Shown: piece by piece, positions 49,909 to 58,308 of the stretch | How the letters are laid out: every line of letters begins with the position of its first letter | How positions within the stretch are numbered: position 1 is the stretch's first letter | Source: Pseudokordiimonas caeni | Lineage (GTDB): Bacteria > Pseudomonadota > Alphaproteobacteria > Sphingomonadales > Kordiimonadaceae | Reading direction: 5' to 3' | Assembly (NCBI RefSeq): GCF_026719705.1 | Contig: NZ_JAPPRR010000003.1 | Span: 124,001-188,000, forward strand | Length of the DNA: 64,000 bases | Program-made: the position numbers and the translations under genes | The notes under the pieces: generated by a model | What the model was told of the DNA's origin: nothing | What the model saw: only the letters and a program-made list of their open reading frames with translations | Database searches by the model: none

Positions 49909-50567
49909 GCTGCCCGCCCGGGATAGCGCAGCCGCCCGAGGAAGCGGGCGATGGAGGGCATGTTTTCCTTCGCCTTGCGGAATTCCCATTTGGCTTTTTC
50001 GATCTTCATCACGTCCTCGATCCGGCGATCAAGGAACGCATGGGTGTCGGCATAGCCTTCCGATTCGTCCGACAGCCAGTAAAGAAGAACAGCGGAGTAA
50101 ACGGCCGAAAGCGTCATCCGCTTGGTGTACCAGTTGTGATCGGTCGAGGTGTCGCCAAGCGACCGCCAGATGGTGTCGGCGGTGTTCCACAGCGCCTTGG
50201 CGCCGAGGCCGGCGTGGGCGGGCAGGGCAAGGGTGGCAAGACCGCGGCGCACGGCCTCGCGGTGGCCTTCCGCCTGATCCAGCCGGATGCGGATGGCGGC
50301 GGTGACCCGGTCACGGATTTTCATCGCGGGGAGGTCAAGCCCGGCAATGGCAGCTGCCATGCGGGCGTCGGCGTCCGCCAGATGCATCTCAAGCGCTTCG
50401 ATGGCGCCGCGCGGGAAGGCGAGTTCGGCGATGCCTGCCGATACGCCAGTGTCCTCAGCTGCGGCCTTCAGCGCCTTGTCGCTCCAGCCATCGAAGGGCA
50501 CATGGGCCAGCATGGCGTCAAGAAGGGGCTTGCGCATTTCTTCGGGCGTGAGGTCGGCTTTGGCCAT
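49905..50567 (-). CDS. COQ9-family ubiquinone biosynthesis protein
   Basis: A 220-residue helical protein with a TetR-like N-terminal part and a C-terminal COQ9 domain (D-W-Y-T-K-R-like N-W-Y-T-K-R-M-T-L-S-A-V-Y and L-D-R-R-I-E-D-V). COQ9 binds lipids and supports COQ7-dependent hydroxylation in ubiquinone synthesis, mostly in mitochondria and alphaproteobacteria. ATG 50567 has GAGG about 8 bases upstream; ATG 50576 sits too close to that site. It is divergent from rpsU, a frequent alphaproteobacterial arrangement. Confidence 0.9.
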   Translation of the reverse strand: MAKADLTPEEMRKPLLDAMLAHVPFDGWSDKALKAAAEDTGVSAGIAELAFPRGAIEALEMHLADADARMAAAIAGLDLPAMKIRDRVTAAIRIRLDQAEGHREAVRRGLATLALPAHAGLGAKALWNTADTIWRSLGDTSTDHNWYTKRMTLSAVYSAVLLYWLSDESEGYADTHAFLDRRIEDVMKIEKAKWEFRKAKENMPSIARFLGRLRYPGRAA

Positions 50568-50732
50568 GGGGATCATCCTCGCAAAAAGTCAGTCTCTATT
50601 CCTAACACGCACCTGTGGCCGAGGAAAGGCCGCGCCATTGCAAGGACGTCCAGGCTTTGCTATGATGCAGTCATGAACGCGGGGGAAGCTGGCCGGCCTT
50701 TTGGCGGGGACGGTTCTTTCGTGTGAAAAACC

Positions 50733-50760
50733 TTGTGTGACTTGGCGGGTTTTGTTATAT
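50733..50760 (+). promoter_or_regulatory. Probable sigma-70 type promoter of rpsU with structured leader
   Basis: TTGTGT (50733-50738) and TTATAT (50755-50760) are separated by 16 bases, a fair -35/-10 pair. The following 75-base leader contains the hairpin arms GGGCGC/GCGCCC (about 50761-50789) and a GACTAGTC palindrome, with AAAGGGGTGAG as the ribosome site. A promoter here is expected because rpsU has no same-strand gene upstream. Confidence 0.55.
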
Positions 50761-50836
50761 GGGCGCCTTCGGTACGACCGGTGTGCGCCCGACTAGTCGC
50801 CGGTCAATCTAACCATTAGAAAGGGGTGAGCAACCT

Positions 50837-51055
50837 ATGCAGGTTGTCGTTCGGGATAACAACGTTGACCAGGCGCTTCGCGCTCTGAAGAAAAAACTTC
50901 AGCGTGAAGGCGTTTATCGCGAGATGAAAATGCGCCGTTTCTACGAGAAACCCTCGGAGAAGAAGGCACGTGAACAAGCCGCCGCCGTCCGCCGCGCCCG
51001 TAAATTGGAGCGCAAGCGTATGGAACGCGATGGCATCATGAGCCATAATCGCTGA
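50837..51055 (+). CDS. rpsU: Small ribosomal subunit protein bS21
   Basis: A 72-residue basic protein with the bS21 pattern ([15 protein letters not shown]-x-L-K-K-K-L-Q near the start and [10 protein letters not shown] in the middle). The ATG follows AAAGGGGTGAGCAACCT. It has its own promoter and terminator and is a single-gene transcript. Confidence 0.97.
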   Translation: MQVVVRDNNVDQALRALKKKLQREGVYREMKMRRFYEKPSEKKAREQAAAVRRARKLERKRMERDGIMSHNR

Positions 51056-51097
51056 TCACTCGCTACAGCCGGTTCGTCCGGTCAAGCGTTAGAACCT

Positions 51098-51137
51098 GAA
51101 GCCCGCGGCCGAGCAATCGGCGGCGGGCTTCGCCTTT
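51098..51137 (+). terminator. Rho-independent terminator after rpsU
   Basis: The 9-base arms GAAGCCCGC (51098-51106) and GCGGGCTTC (51123-51131), with an inner GCCGA/TCGGC pairing, are followed by GCCTTTGT. The stem is strong and the U-tract short. It lies between the convergent rpsU and cupin genes and could serve both. Confidence 0.8.
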
Positions 51138-51146
51138 GTGGGGGTG

Positions 51147-51671
51147 TCACTCCCCCTCCCAGTAACCCACATTCGTGTCTTCCATCACCATCCGGCGCAG
51201 CACCTTCCGCTCGCCTTCCGGCGTTTCGAACCGGGCGATGGTGAGCACCTTGCCGCTGTCAGGATACTGGCAAACTTCCGGATAGCGCATGGTGCTGACG
51301 GCAATCATGGTCAGATTGTCCGTTTCGGATGTGTTTGAAATCTGGTGGGCGGTTTCCTTGTCGCCGGTAGGGCAGGCGATGAAATCACCCTTGCGCACCG
51401 GATAGCGTTTGTCGCCGAGGCGCAGTTCGCCGACGCCTTCAAGGATGAAGAACATTTCCTCGATTGCCGCGTGGGCATGGAAAGGGAAGGCCGCCGACTT
51501 CGGTTTGATGATACAGACATTGTAGCCAAGGTCGCGTGCGCCGATCATTGTGCTGACGCTGCCGAGGCGGGCGGCATACTTCTCGTTCGCTTTGCCCATA
51601 CCGGGTTCTTCGTGGCCGTGGCCGAAGTCGGAAAAGGCGATGTCTTCAATATTGAGGATTGGATTGGTCAT
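51147..51671 (-). CDS. Cupin-domain protein
   Basis: A 174-residue single-cupin protein. The two cupin motifs are visible: P-F-H-A-H-x3-E-E-M-F-F-I-L-E-G-x-G with metal ligands His, His and Glu, and P-x-G-D-x-x-T-A-H-Q-I with the third His. Such proteins range from isomerases and dioxygenases to sugar-binding regulators, and no substrate is evident. It is convergent with rpsU and divergent from the MATE gene, sharing a 144-base intergenic region that holds a promoter and dyad. Confidence 0.85.
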   Translation of the reverse strand: MTNPILNIEDIAFSDFGHGHEEPGMGKANEKYAARLGSVSTMIGARDLGYNVCIIKPKSAAFPFHAHAAIEEMFFILEGVGELRLGDKRYPVRKGDFIACPTGDKETAHQISNTSETDNLTMIAVSTMRYPEVCQYPDSGKVLTIARFETPEGERKVLRRMVMEDTNVGYWEGE

Positions 51672-51754
51672 TATATGTCTCCCTGTCGTCGGGTGAGAAG
51701 CTATGCCCGCCGGGAAGCGACGTCAAAACACTTCTGGGCATTTGCGATCCATGC

Positions 51755-51783
51755 TTGACTATCGGTCAGCGATGACCTTATTT
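51755..51783 (+). promoter_or_regulatory. Promoter of the MATE gene with an operator-like dyad in the spacer
   Basis: TTGACT (51755-51760) and TTATTT (51778-51783) are 17 bases apart, a good sigma-70 type promoter about 30 bases before the MATE ATG. The spacer contains GGTCAgcgaTGACC (51764-51777), perfect 5-base arms. A protein bound there would block RNA polymerase, so repression is the simplest reading. No TetR or MarR gene is adjacent. Confidence 0.6.
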
Positions 51784-51815
51784 ATCCGGGTAAAAATAAA
51801 ACAGGCGAGGATATC

Positions 51816-53216
51816 ATGTCAGACCAAGCGCAGCAGCAGGCTGCCAATCCATATCTTGAGGGGTCGCTGTCGCGGCTTTATGTGAAAACCGCGTTGCCGA
51901 TGATCCTCGTGATGATGATCAACGGGCTTTACACCGTGGTGGACGCCGCCTTCATCGGTCACTTTGTGGGGCCGGAGGCGCTGTCGGCTGTCACGCTCAT
52001 GTTCCCTGTCTTCATGTTCTTCGTGGCCCTTGGCAACCTTGTGGGTGGCGGCATGGTTTCGATCGTGGCGCGGCGGCTCGGTGCCGGCGATGTGGCAGGT
52101 GCGCGCGATACATTCGGGGCCGCACAGCTTCTCACCGTCGTTATCTGGCTCCTTCTGAACCTTCTCTATTTCACGGTTGGCAAGGGGCTGATCCTTGCCA
52201 TGGCAGCGGGCGATGCTGCACTTGCCGGGCTCAGCATGGATTATATCGGGCCGCTTGTTGTGGGCGCTGTGCTCAACTTCTTCGTGGGTGTGCACTGGGA
52301 TGCGCTTCGGGCGGAGGGTAAGGTCGGCGCGACCACGCTGATCGCCGTGGCGGCCACGTTCCTCAATGGCGTCTTCAACTATATCCTGATCGTGCAGTTG
52401 CAGATGGGCGTCTTCGGTTCGGCCATCGGCACGCTGATGGCGCAGGGTGTGGCCTTTGTGCTCGTTTATATTCTGCGCAAGCGCGGCAACATGAAGCTGC
52501 CCTTCATTGCGGTGCCGCACGGGGATGTGTTTGGCCTGTGGAAGCGGATCCTGACGCTCGGCCTGCCGCCGTCCCTCAGCTTCCTTGGCGTCAGCCTTGT
52601 TTCCGGCCTTGTCATCTTCGCGCTGCAGGGCTGGGCGGGGGATGGCTACGGCACCAGTGTCGCGGCCTACGGGGTGATCACCCGTATCTCGGGCTTCACC
52701 TTCCTGCCGCTTCTGGGGCTTTCGATGGCGGCGCAAGCCATTGTCGGCAACAATTTCGGGGCGGAACGTTATGACCGCTCGGACGGGGCACTGCGCGTGG
52801 CGCTCGCCTCCGCACTCGGCTACTGCGCGCTGATGGAAGGCCTGATGATCGCCGGTGCGCCGTGGATCGGCAGCATCTTTGTGTCGGACGCTGCGGTCAT
52901 CAACGAGGTCGGCCGGATTATGCCGCTGATGATGCTCACCTTCTTCATCTTTGGGCCGTGCTTCATCCTGTCCGGCTATTTCCAGGCGCTCGGGGATGCG
53001 CGTATGGCGGCCTTCATGGGGCTCGCCAAGCCGTATCTCTTCTCGCTGCCGCTCATTCTGTTGCTGCCCTTCGCGCTCGGTGAACGTGGCATCTGGCTAT
53101 CGTCGCCGGTGGGCGATGTAGCGCTGACACTGATCGCCATTTTCGTGCTGACCCGCATCGGCAAGCGCACAGGGGCGCGTTTTGGCCTCTTCCGGCACAC
53201 ACCCGAAGCCGCCTGA
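51816..53216 (+). CDS. MATE-family multidrug/metabolite exporter
   Basis: A 466-residue polytopic protein with about 12 helices in two similar halves. The first half begins with the MATE pattern L-Y-x-K-T-A-L-P-M-I-x-x-M-x-x-x-x-L-Y-x-x-V-D-A-A-F-I-G; the second has L-S-x-A-A-Q-x-I-V-G-N-N-F-G-A. MATE proteins expel cationic drugs or metabolites using sodium or protons; the substrate is unknown. GCGAGG precedes the ATG. It has its own promoter and a strong terminator. Confidence 0.93.
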   Translation: MSDQAQQQAANPYLEGSLSRLYVKTALPMILVMMINGLYTVVDAAFIGHFVGPEALSAVTLMFPVFMFFVALGNLVGGGMVSIVARRLGAGDVAGARDTFGAAQLLTVVIWLLLNLLYFTVGKGLILAMAAGDAALAGLSMDYIGPLVVGAVLNFFVGVHWDALRAEGKVGATTLIAVAATFLNGVFNYILIVQLQMGVFGSAIGTLMAQGVAFVLVYILRKRGNMKLPFIAVPHGDVFGLWKRILTLGLPPSLSFLGVSLVSGLVIFALQGWAGDGYGTSVAAYGVITRISGFTFLPLLGLSMAAQAIVGNNFGAERYDRSDGALRVALASALGYCALMEGLMIAGAPWIGSIFVSDAAVINEVGRIMPLMMLTFFIFGPCFILSGYFQALGDARMAAFMGLAKPYLFSLPLILLLPFALGERGIWLSSPVGDVALTLIAIFVLTRIGKRTGARFGLFRHTPEAA

Positions 53217-53228
53217 CGATCCAAAAGC

Positions 53229-53259
53229 AAAGGCCGGCCCCATCGGGAGCCGGCCTTTT
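53229..53259 (+). terminator. Rho-independent terminator after the MATE gene
   Basis: AAGGCCGGC (53230-53238) and GCCGGCCTT (53249-53257) pair around a 10-base loop and are followed by TTC. The A-rich 5' side makes it workable in both directions, which suits the convergent ALDH7 gene ending at 53284. Confidence 0.88.
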
Positions 53260-53283
53260 CATGTCTCGCTGTCTGACCTGAGC

Positions 53284-54795
53284 TTAGTTCAGGTCGAACT
53301 TGATGCCCTGGGCGAGCGGCAGTTCGCGACTGAAGTTCACGGTCGAGGTCTGGCGGCGCATATAGGCCTTCCAGGCATCCGACCCGCTCTCGCGACCACC
53401 GCCGGTTTCTTTTTCACCGCCGAAGGCGCCGCCGATTTCAGCGCCCGAGGTGCCGATATTGACGTTGGCGATACCGCAATCCGAACCGCTTGTCGCGACG
53501 AAGGCTTCGGCTTCGCGGATGTCGGTGGTGAAGATTGCCGACGACAGGCCTTGCGGTACGCCGTTCTGCAGCGCCATCGCTTCGTCGAACGTCTTGTAGG
53601 TGAGGATGTAAAGGATCGGCGCGAAGGTTTCTTCCTTCACGGCATCGGTTTGTGCCGGCATCTCGACAATCGCCGGGTTCACATAGAAGCCGCCGGGGAA
53701 CTTGTCGGCAAGCGCGCGGCCACCGCCGGTTACCTTGCCGCCTTCGGCCTTGGCTTTGCCAAGGGCATGCTCCATGCCGTTGAAGGCAGCTTCATCAATC
53801 AGCGGACCAACGAGCGTGCCTTTTTCAAGCGGATCGCCAAGGCGGATGCCCGAATAGGCTTTCTTCAGCTTCTCGACGAGCGTGTCCTTCAGGCTTTCAT
53901 GCACGATCACGCGGCGCGTGGTGGTGCAGCGCTGGCCGCAGGTGCCAACGGCGCCGAACACGATGCCGGGAATGGCGAGGTTAAGATCGGCCGACGGTGC
54001 CACGATGATGGCGTTGTTGCCGCCAAGCTCGAGGATCGACTTGCCGAAGCGCTGAGCCACACGCGGGCCAACGGCGCGGCCCATGCGGGTGGAGCCGGTG
54101 GCGGAGATGAGCGGCACGCGGTGGTCGTCCACCAGCTGCTCGCCAACGTCGGCGAAGCCGATGATCACCGACGACAGGCCTTCGGGGGCGTCGGCGCCGA
54201 ATTTCTTGATGGCGGATTCGAGGATCGCCTGGCAGACGAGCGCGACCATGGGGGTCTTTTCGCTGGGCTTCCAGATGATGCTGTCGCCGCAAACAAGCGC
54301 GAGGGCGGCGTTCCATGCCCAGACGGCCACCGGGAAGTTGAAAGCCGAGATGATGCCGACGGGGCCGATCGGCTGCCAGTATTCACGCATATGGTGGCCC
54401 GGGCGCTCGGACACGATGGTGAGGCCGTAAAGCTGGCGGGAAAGGCCGACTGCGAAATCGCAGATGTCGATCATTTCCTGAACTTCGCCTTTGCCTTCCT
54501 CGAGGATCTTGCCGCACTCGGCAGTGACGAGGGCGCCAAGGGCATCCTTGTGCTTGCGCAGCTCTTCACCGAGCAGGCGAACAAGCTCGCCCCGGCGCGG
54601 GGCCGGCACGGTGCGCCACTTGAGGTAAGCCTCGTGGGCGGCAGCGATCTTGGCGTCGACCTGTTCCTTGCGGTCGGTCTTCACGGCGCCCATCAGGCTG
54701 CCGTCGATGGGCGAAAAGACCTCGAGGTCGCCGCCATGCATGGTGGCCGGATCGATGCCCAGTTCTTTCAGAAGGTCGTTAACGCGAGCCTGCAT
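53284..54795 (-). CDS. amaB: ALDH7-type aldehyde dehydrogenase (alpha-aminoadipic semialdehyde dehydrogenase-like)
   Basis: A 503-residue NAD-dependent aldehyde dehydrogenase. The catalytic Cys290 lies in G-Q-R-C-T-T-T-R-R, a hallmark of the ALDH7/antiquitin branch. The general-base Glu is in L-E-L-G-G-N-N-A, and the N-F-P-V-A-V-W-A-W-N segment is also ALDH7-like. ALDH7 enzymes oxidise alpha-aminoadipate semialdehyde (in equilibrium with piperideine-6-carboxylate) to alpha-aminoadipate in lysine degradation. It is the last gene of a three-gene operon with a saccharopine-dehydrogenase-family enzyme. ATG 54795 gives the usual N-terminus; the frame extends 30 codons upstream into the ThDP gene without support. 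Confidence 0.9.
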   Translation of the reverse strand: MQARVNDLLKELGIDPATMHGGDLEVFSPIDGSLMGAVKTDRKEQVDAKIAAAHEAYLKWRTVPAPRRGELVRLLGEELRKHKDALGALVTAECGKILEEGKGEVQEMIDICDFAVGLSRQLYGLTIVSERPGHHMREYWQPIGPVGIISAFNFPVAVWAWNAALALVCGDSIIWKPSEKTPMVALVCQAILESAIKKFGADAPEGLSSVIIGFADVGEQLVDDHRVPLISATGSTRMGRAVGPRVAQRFGKSILELGGNNAIIVAPSADLNLAIPGIVFGAVGTCGQRCTTTRRVIVHESLKDTLVEKLKKAYSGIRLGDPLEKGTLVGPLIDEAAFNGMEHALGKAKAEGGKVTGGGRALADKFPGGFYVNPAIVEMPAQTDAVKEETFAPILYILTYKTFDEAMALQNGVPQGLSSAIFTTDIREAEAFVATSGSDCGIANVNIGTSGAEIGGAFGGEKETGGGRESGSDAWKAYMRRQTSTVNFSRELPLAQGIKFDLN

Positions 54796-54817
54796 GGAAA
54801 ACTCCTGTTCTTGTACT

Positions 54818-56479
54818 TCAGCGTTTGCCAAGCGAGGAAAGCGTCGCCACCGGCGTGATCGCTTCCTGCTCGACCATGATTTCAATCAGCGCCGGCTTGC
54901 CCGATGCGATGGCGGCGTCAAGGGCGGGGGCGAAATCCTCCGTCCTTTCCACACGCGCGGCATGGGCGCCGAAGCTTTCGGCGAACTTCACGAAATCGGG
55001 GTTCGTGAGGCCGGTGCCGGAGACATGCCCCGGATATTCGCGTTCCTGATGCATGCGGATGGTGCCGAGCATCCCGTTATTGAACACGAGGAATATGACA
55101 GCCGCATTGTAGCGTGCGGCGGTGGCAAGCTCCATGGCGCTCATCATGAAGCAGCCGTCGCCGCCGGCCGCAATCACCGTGCGCTCCGGGTACATGATCT
55201 TGGCGGCGATCCCGGCAGGGACGCCATAGCCCATCGCGCCCGAGGTCGGGGCAAGCTGCGAGGGGAAGGTGCGCCAGCGGTTAAACCGGTGCAGCCAGAT
55301 CGCATAGTTGCCGGCGCCGTTGCAGTAGATCGTATCCTCGGGGAGCTTTTCGCGCATATGCAGGTAAAGCTCGGCAAGTTGCACATTGCCGGGGATCGCG
55401 GTCGGTTGCTGCCACTTCTCGTAAGACGCGCGGCATTCCTTCGTGTCCGCTGCCCAGTCAGCCGCATTCACGAGCTTCATATTGGCAAGCAAGGGCGCAA
55501 TCGTCGTCGGCGTGGCGTTGATCGCAAGGGCGGGCTGGTAAACGCGGCCGAGTTCCTCGGCACCCTGATGCACATGAATGAGCGTTTGCGTCGGAACCGG
55601 CACTGAAAGGCGGGTGTAGCCGCCGGTCGTCATCTCGCCAAGGCGGGGGCCAAGGCAGAGGATCACATCGGCGTCGGTCATGCGCTTCACAAGCGCGGGG
55701 TTCGCGCCGATACCCATGTCGCCCACATAGTTCGGGTGATCGTTATTGAACCGGTCCTGACAGCGGAAAGAAACGCTGACCGGCAGGTTGTTGGCTGCCG
55801 CGAAGGTTTCGATCTCGGTGACGGCTTCCTGTGTCCAGCCCGAACCGCCCAAGAGCAGGAACGGCTTCTTGGCGCCGTCCAGAAGGCGCTTCAGTTCCGC
55901 CATGTCGGCAGCACCCGGATGCGCCTTGGCGGGCGTATAGGGCACCGAAGGCTGCGCCTTCACAAGATGCGTCAGCATGTCTTCGGGGAGCGCGAGCGCC
56001 ACCGGGCCGGGGCGGCCGGAGGTGGCAACGCGGAAGGCGCGGCCCACATATTCGGCGACGCGCGAGGCATCGTTGATCTCGGCCGTCCATTTGGTCACTT
56101 CCGAAAGGAAGCGGCGATAGTCGATTTCCTGGAAGGCTTCGCGTTCCACCTGATCGGCCGCCACCTGCCCGATCAGCATTATCATAGGCGTGCTGTCCTG
56201 GAAGGCGGTGTGAAGGCCGATGGTGGCGTGGGTGGCACCGGGGCCACGGGTGACGAAACAGATGCCGGGACGGCCAGTCAGCTTGCCGTAGGCTTCCGCC
56301 ATGTTGGCGGCACCGGCCTCGTGCCGGGTGGTGATGAAGCGGAACTTGTCGCCCACATCATGCATGGCATCGAGGGCGGCGAGATAACTTTCGCCCGGCA
56401 CCCCGAAGGCCAGATCCGCACCATTGGCAATCAGCGCTTCGATCAGCGCCTGTCCGCCTGTCACCATCCCGTCGCTCAT
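54818..56479 (-). CDS. ThDP-dependent enzyme of the acetolactate synthase / 2-oxoacid decarboxylase superfamily
   Basis: A 553-residue protein with the three-domain layout of this family. The N-terminal Pyr domain has the activating Glu54 (R-H-E-A-G-A-A-N-M-A). A central domain follows. The C-terminal PP domain carries the ThDP/magnesium motif G-D-G (about 440-442) running to N-N. No small regulatory ilvH-like gene is adjacent, and the neighbours are lysine-degradation-type genes, so biosynthetic acetolactate synthase is unlikely. A 2-oxoacid decarboxylase or carboligase acting on a lysine-derived oxoacid is a reasonable but untested idea. It starts 52 bases after the saccharopine-dehydrogenase-family gene and ends 22 bases before ALDH7. 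Confidence 0.85.
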   Translation of the reverse strand: MSDGMVTGGQALIEALIANGADLAFGVPGESYLAALDAMHDVGDKFRFITTRHEAGAANMAEAYGKLTGRPGICFVTRGPGATHATIGLHTAFQDSTPMIMLIGQVAADQVEREAFQEIDYRRFLSEVTKWTAEINDASRVAEYVGRAFRVATSGRPGPVALALPEDMLTHLVKAQPSVPYTPAKAHPGAADMAELKRLLDGAKKPFLLLGGSGWTQEAVTEIETFAAANNLPVSVSFRCQDRFNNDHPNYVGDMGIGANPALVKRMTDADVILCLGPRLGEMTTGGYTRLSVPVPTQTLIHVHQGAEELGRVYQPALAINATPTTIAPLLANMKLVNAADWAADTKECRASYEKWQQPTAIPGNVQLAELYLHMREKLPEDTIYCNGAGNYAIWLHRFNRWRTFPSQLAPTSGAMGYGVPAGIAAKIMYPERTVIAAGGDGCFMMSAMELATAARYNAAVIFLVFNNGMLGTIRMHQEREYPGHVSGTGLTNPDFVKFAESFGAHAARVERTEDFAPALDAAIASGKPALIEIMVEQEAITPVATLSSLGKR

Positions 56480-56530
56480 ACCGTCCCCGTTCCCCAGTTC
56501 GCGTCGCTTTGAATGTGGTGGATGGGCGCC

Positions 56531-57625
56531 TCAGGCGCCCACCTCGACCGCTTGTGCATAGGCCGAACCGAAACGGTTTACAATGAAATCGTCGAAGTTG
56601 ACGTCTTCCTGACGCACGAAGCCTTTTTGCGGCAGTTTGCCGTGGGCGAGCAGGTCAAGCACGGTGCAGATGCCGGCCGACGTGGTGATCTGGATGGCCG
56701 AGAAACGCTTGCCGCCGATATCCTTGGCGTAAACCTTGTGCGCGTAGGTTTCCTGCGTGAAGCGGCCGTCTTTCATGCCGGTGACGGTGACGAACACCAG
56801 CACCACATCCTGCAGGGTGATCGGCAGGGCATGCTCGAAAATGTCTTTCATCAGGTCCTGACGCTCCGAGAGGCGCAGGTCCTGAAGGAGCAGCTTCAGG
56901 ATGTCGCGGTGGCCGGGGTAACGCACGGTGCGGTAGTTGAGGTTGTCAACCTTGCCCGAAAGCGTTTCGCAAAGCGTGCCGAGGCCGCCCGAGGTGTTGA
57001 AGGCTTCGTATTCCATGCCGTCGAGCGAGAAATGTTCGACTTCTTCAAGCGGCGGCACTTCCGTGAGCCGGCCGTTCACGATGGCTTCGCAAGGATTGCA
57101 ATATTCGTTGATGAGGCCATCGGTCGACCAGGTCAGGTTATATTTGAGCGCGTTGGACGGATATTTGGGGAGCGCACCAACGCGCATGTGAACGTTGCGC
57201 AGTTTGTCGAACTTTTTCGCCATGTCGTAAGCGACGATGGAGATGAAGCCCGGCGCCAGTCCACACTGGGGGATGAAGGCCGAATTCGCACCTTCGGCCA
57301 GCTCTTTCACGAGGCGGGTCGAGGCGACGTCTTCGGTGAGGTCGAGATAATGCACGCCGGCCTTCTTGGCGGCGGGTGCGATGATCTTCGTCATGGTATA
57401 GGGGCAGGCCGAGAGAACGGCGAACTTGCCTTTGAGGGCGGCGTCCATGGCGGCTGCATCGGTGGCATCGAGCTTCAGCGTCGAGATGCCGTCATGCTTC
57501 GGCATGCGGGCGAGGGCTGCTTCGTCGCGGTCAGCCACGGTCACATGATAGTCGCCCGAAATGGCGAGCATCGTGGAAATCATCTCGCCGATCTTGCCGG
57601 CGCCCATGAGAAGAATGTTTTTCAT
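56531..57625 (-). CDS. Saccharopine dehydrogenase-family oxidoreductase (saccharopine or lysine 6-dehydrogenase)
   Basis: A 364-residue NAD(P)-dependent enzyme with an N-terminal Rossmann motif (M-G-A-G-K-I-G, residues 7-13) and the saccharopine-dehydrogenase C-terminal domain (G-L-A-P-G-F-I-S-I and Y-x-C-N-P-C-E-like segments). Family members include saccharopine dehydrogenase (glutamate-forming) and L-lysine 6-dehydrogenase; the length of about 360 fits the latter better than the roughly 440-residue yeast Lys9. Either product would feed the adjacent ALDH7. ATG 57625 is preceded by GGAGGGA. It is the first gene of the operon and divergent from an Lrp regulator. Confidence 0.87.
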   Translation of the reverse strand: MKNILLMGAGKIGEMISTMLAISGDYHVTVADRDEAALARMPKHDGISTLKLDATDAAAMDAALKGKFAVLSACPYTMTKIIAPAAKKAGVHYLDLTEDVASTRLVKELAEGANSAFIPQCGLAPGFISIVAYDMAKKFDKLRNVHMRVGALPKYPSNALKYNLTWSTDGLINEYCNPCEAIVNGRLTEVPPLEEVEHFSLDGMEYEAFNTSGGLGTLCETLSGKVDNLNYRTVRYPGHRDILKLLLQDLRLSERQDLMKDIFEHALPITLQDVVLVFVTVTGMKDGRFTQETYAHKVYAKDIGGKRFSAIQITTSAGICTVLDLLAHGKLPQKGFVRQEDVNFDDFIVNRFGSAYAQAVEVGA

Positions 57626-57784
57626 TTTGAATGTCCCTCCATACGGATTTCTGGCGAGGTTGCACGGTCTGTCCGGATCCCCACCCTTCGCCCCTAAGGA
57701 TAGGGGCCCAATCCGCCGAAATAAATGGACAGGCTGCCCAATTCGACCGATATTATTGTGCGATTTAACGGAGTTTTCGTGAAA

Positions 57785-58225
57785 ATGCCGATCCACTTGC
57801 TGGATGATACCGACCGCGCGCTGATCGACCTGCTGAAAGCTGATGCCCGGCTACCGCTGTCCGAGCTTGCCCGCCGCATGGGCGTGTCGCGCTCCACGGT
57901 GCAGGACAGGCTGTCGCGCCTTGAAGGACGCGGCGTGATTGCGGGCTACACCGTGCGGCTCAACGAGCAGATGACAGAACGCGATGTGCGCGCTCATGTG
58001 TTCCTGAAGATCGTGCCGAAAGCGCAGGACGAGGTGGTGGCGCAGGCGAAGAAGCTGAAAGAGCTGCTGTCGCTTTACACGATCTCGGGCGAGTTCGACC
58101 TTGCCGCTATCCTCCGCGCGGAGACGACCGCCGCGCTCGATCAGGCGCTGGATGCGCTGGGGCGGCTGAAGGGGGTGGAGCGCACGCAATCGGCGGTCAT
58201 CCTTTCCACCAAGGTGGAACGATAA
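57785..58225 (+). CDS. Lrp/AsnC-family transcriptional regulator
   Basis: A 146-residue regulator with an N-terminal winged helix-turn-helix (L-D-x-T-D-R-A-L-I-D-L-L-K-A-D-A-R then S-R-S-T-V-Q-D-R) and a C-terminal RAM amino-acid-binding domain. ATG 57785 gives the normal N-terminus; GTG 57779, better spaced from GGAG, would add two residues. It is divergent from the saccharopine-dehydrogenase-family operon with 160 bases between starts, so it probably senses an amino acid such as lysine or aminoadipate and controls that operon. Confidence 0.9.
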   Translation: MPIHLLDDTDRALIDLLKADARLPLSELARRMGVSRSTVQDRLSRLEGRGVIAGYTVRLNEQMTERDVRAHVFLKIVPKAQDEVVAQAKKLKELLSLYTISGEFDLAAILRAETTAALDQALDALGRLKGVERTQSAVILSTKVER

Positions 58226-58308
58226 GAAATCCTTGTTCCGACACATCTTCCGGCGATTCGGGTGGCGCGGTATGATTGTGTCACCAGTGCTGATCAAGGA
58301 GACACGCC

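Noticed and set aside
49909-49989. 27-codon extension of xerC upstream of GTG 49908
   Set aside because: It lies within the COQ9 coding region and lacks XerC similarity. The GTGA overlap at 49905-49908 is the more natural start.
54796-54885. 30-codon N-terminal extension of the ALDH7 gene
   Set aside because: It overlaps the end of the ThDP gene, reads as an Arg-rich shadow, and the ATG at 54795 gives the normal family N-terminus.
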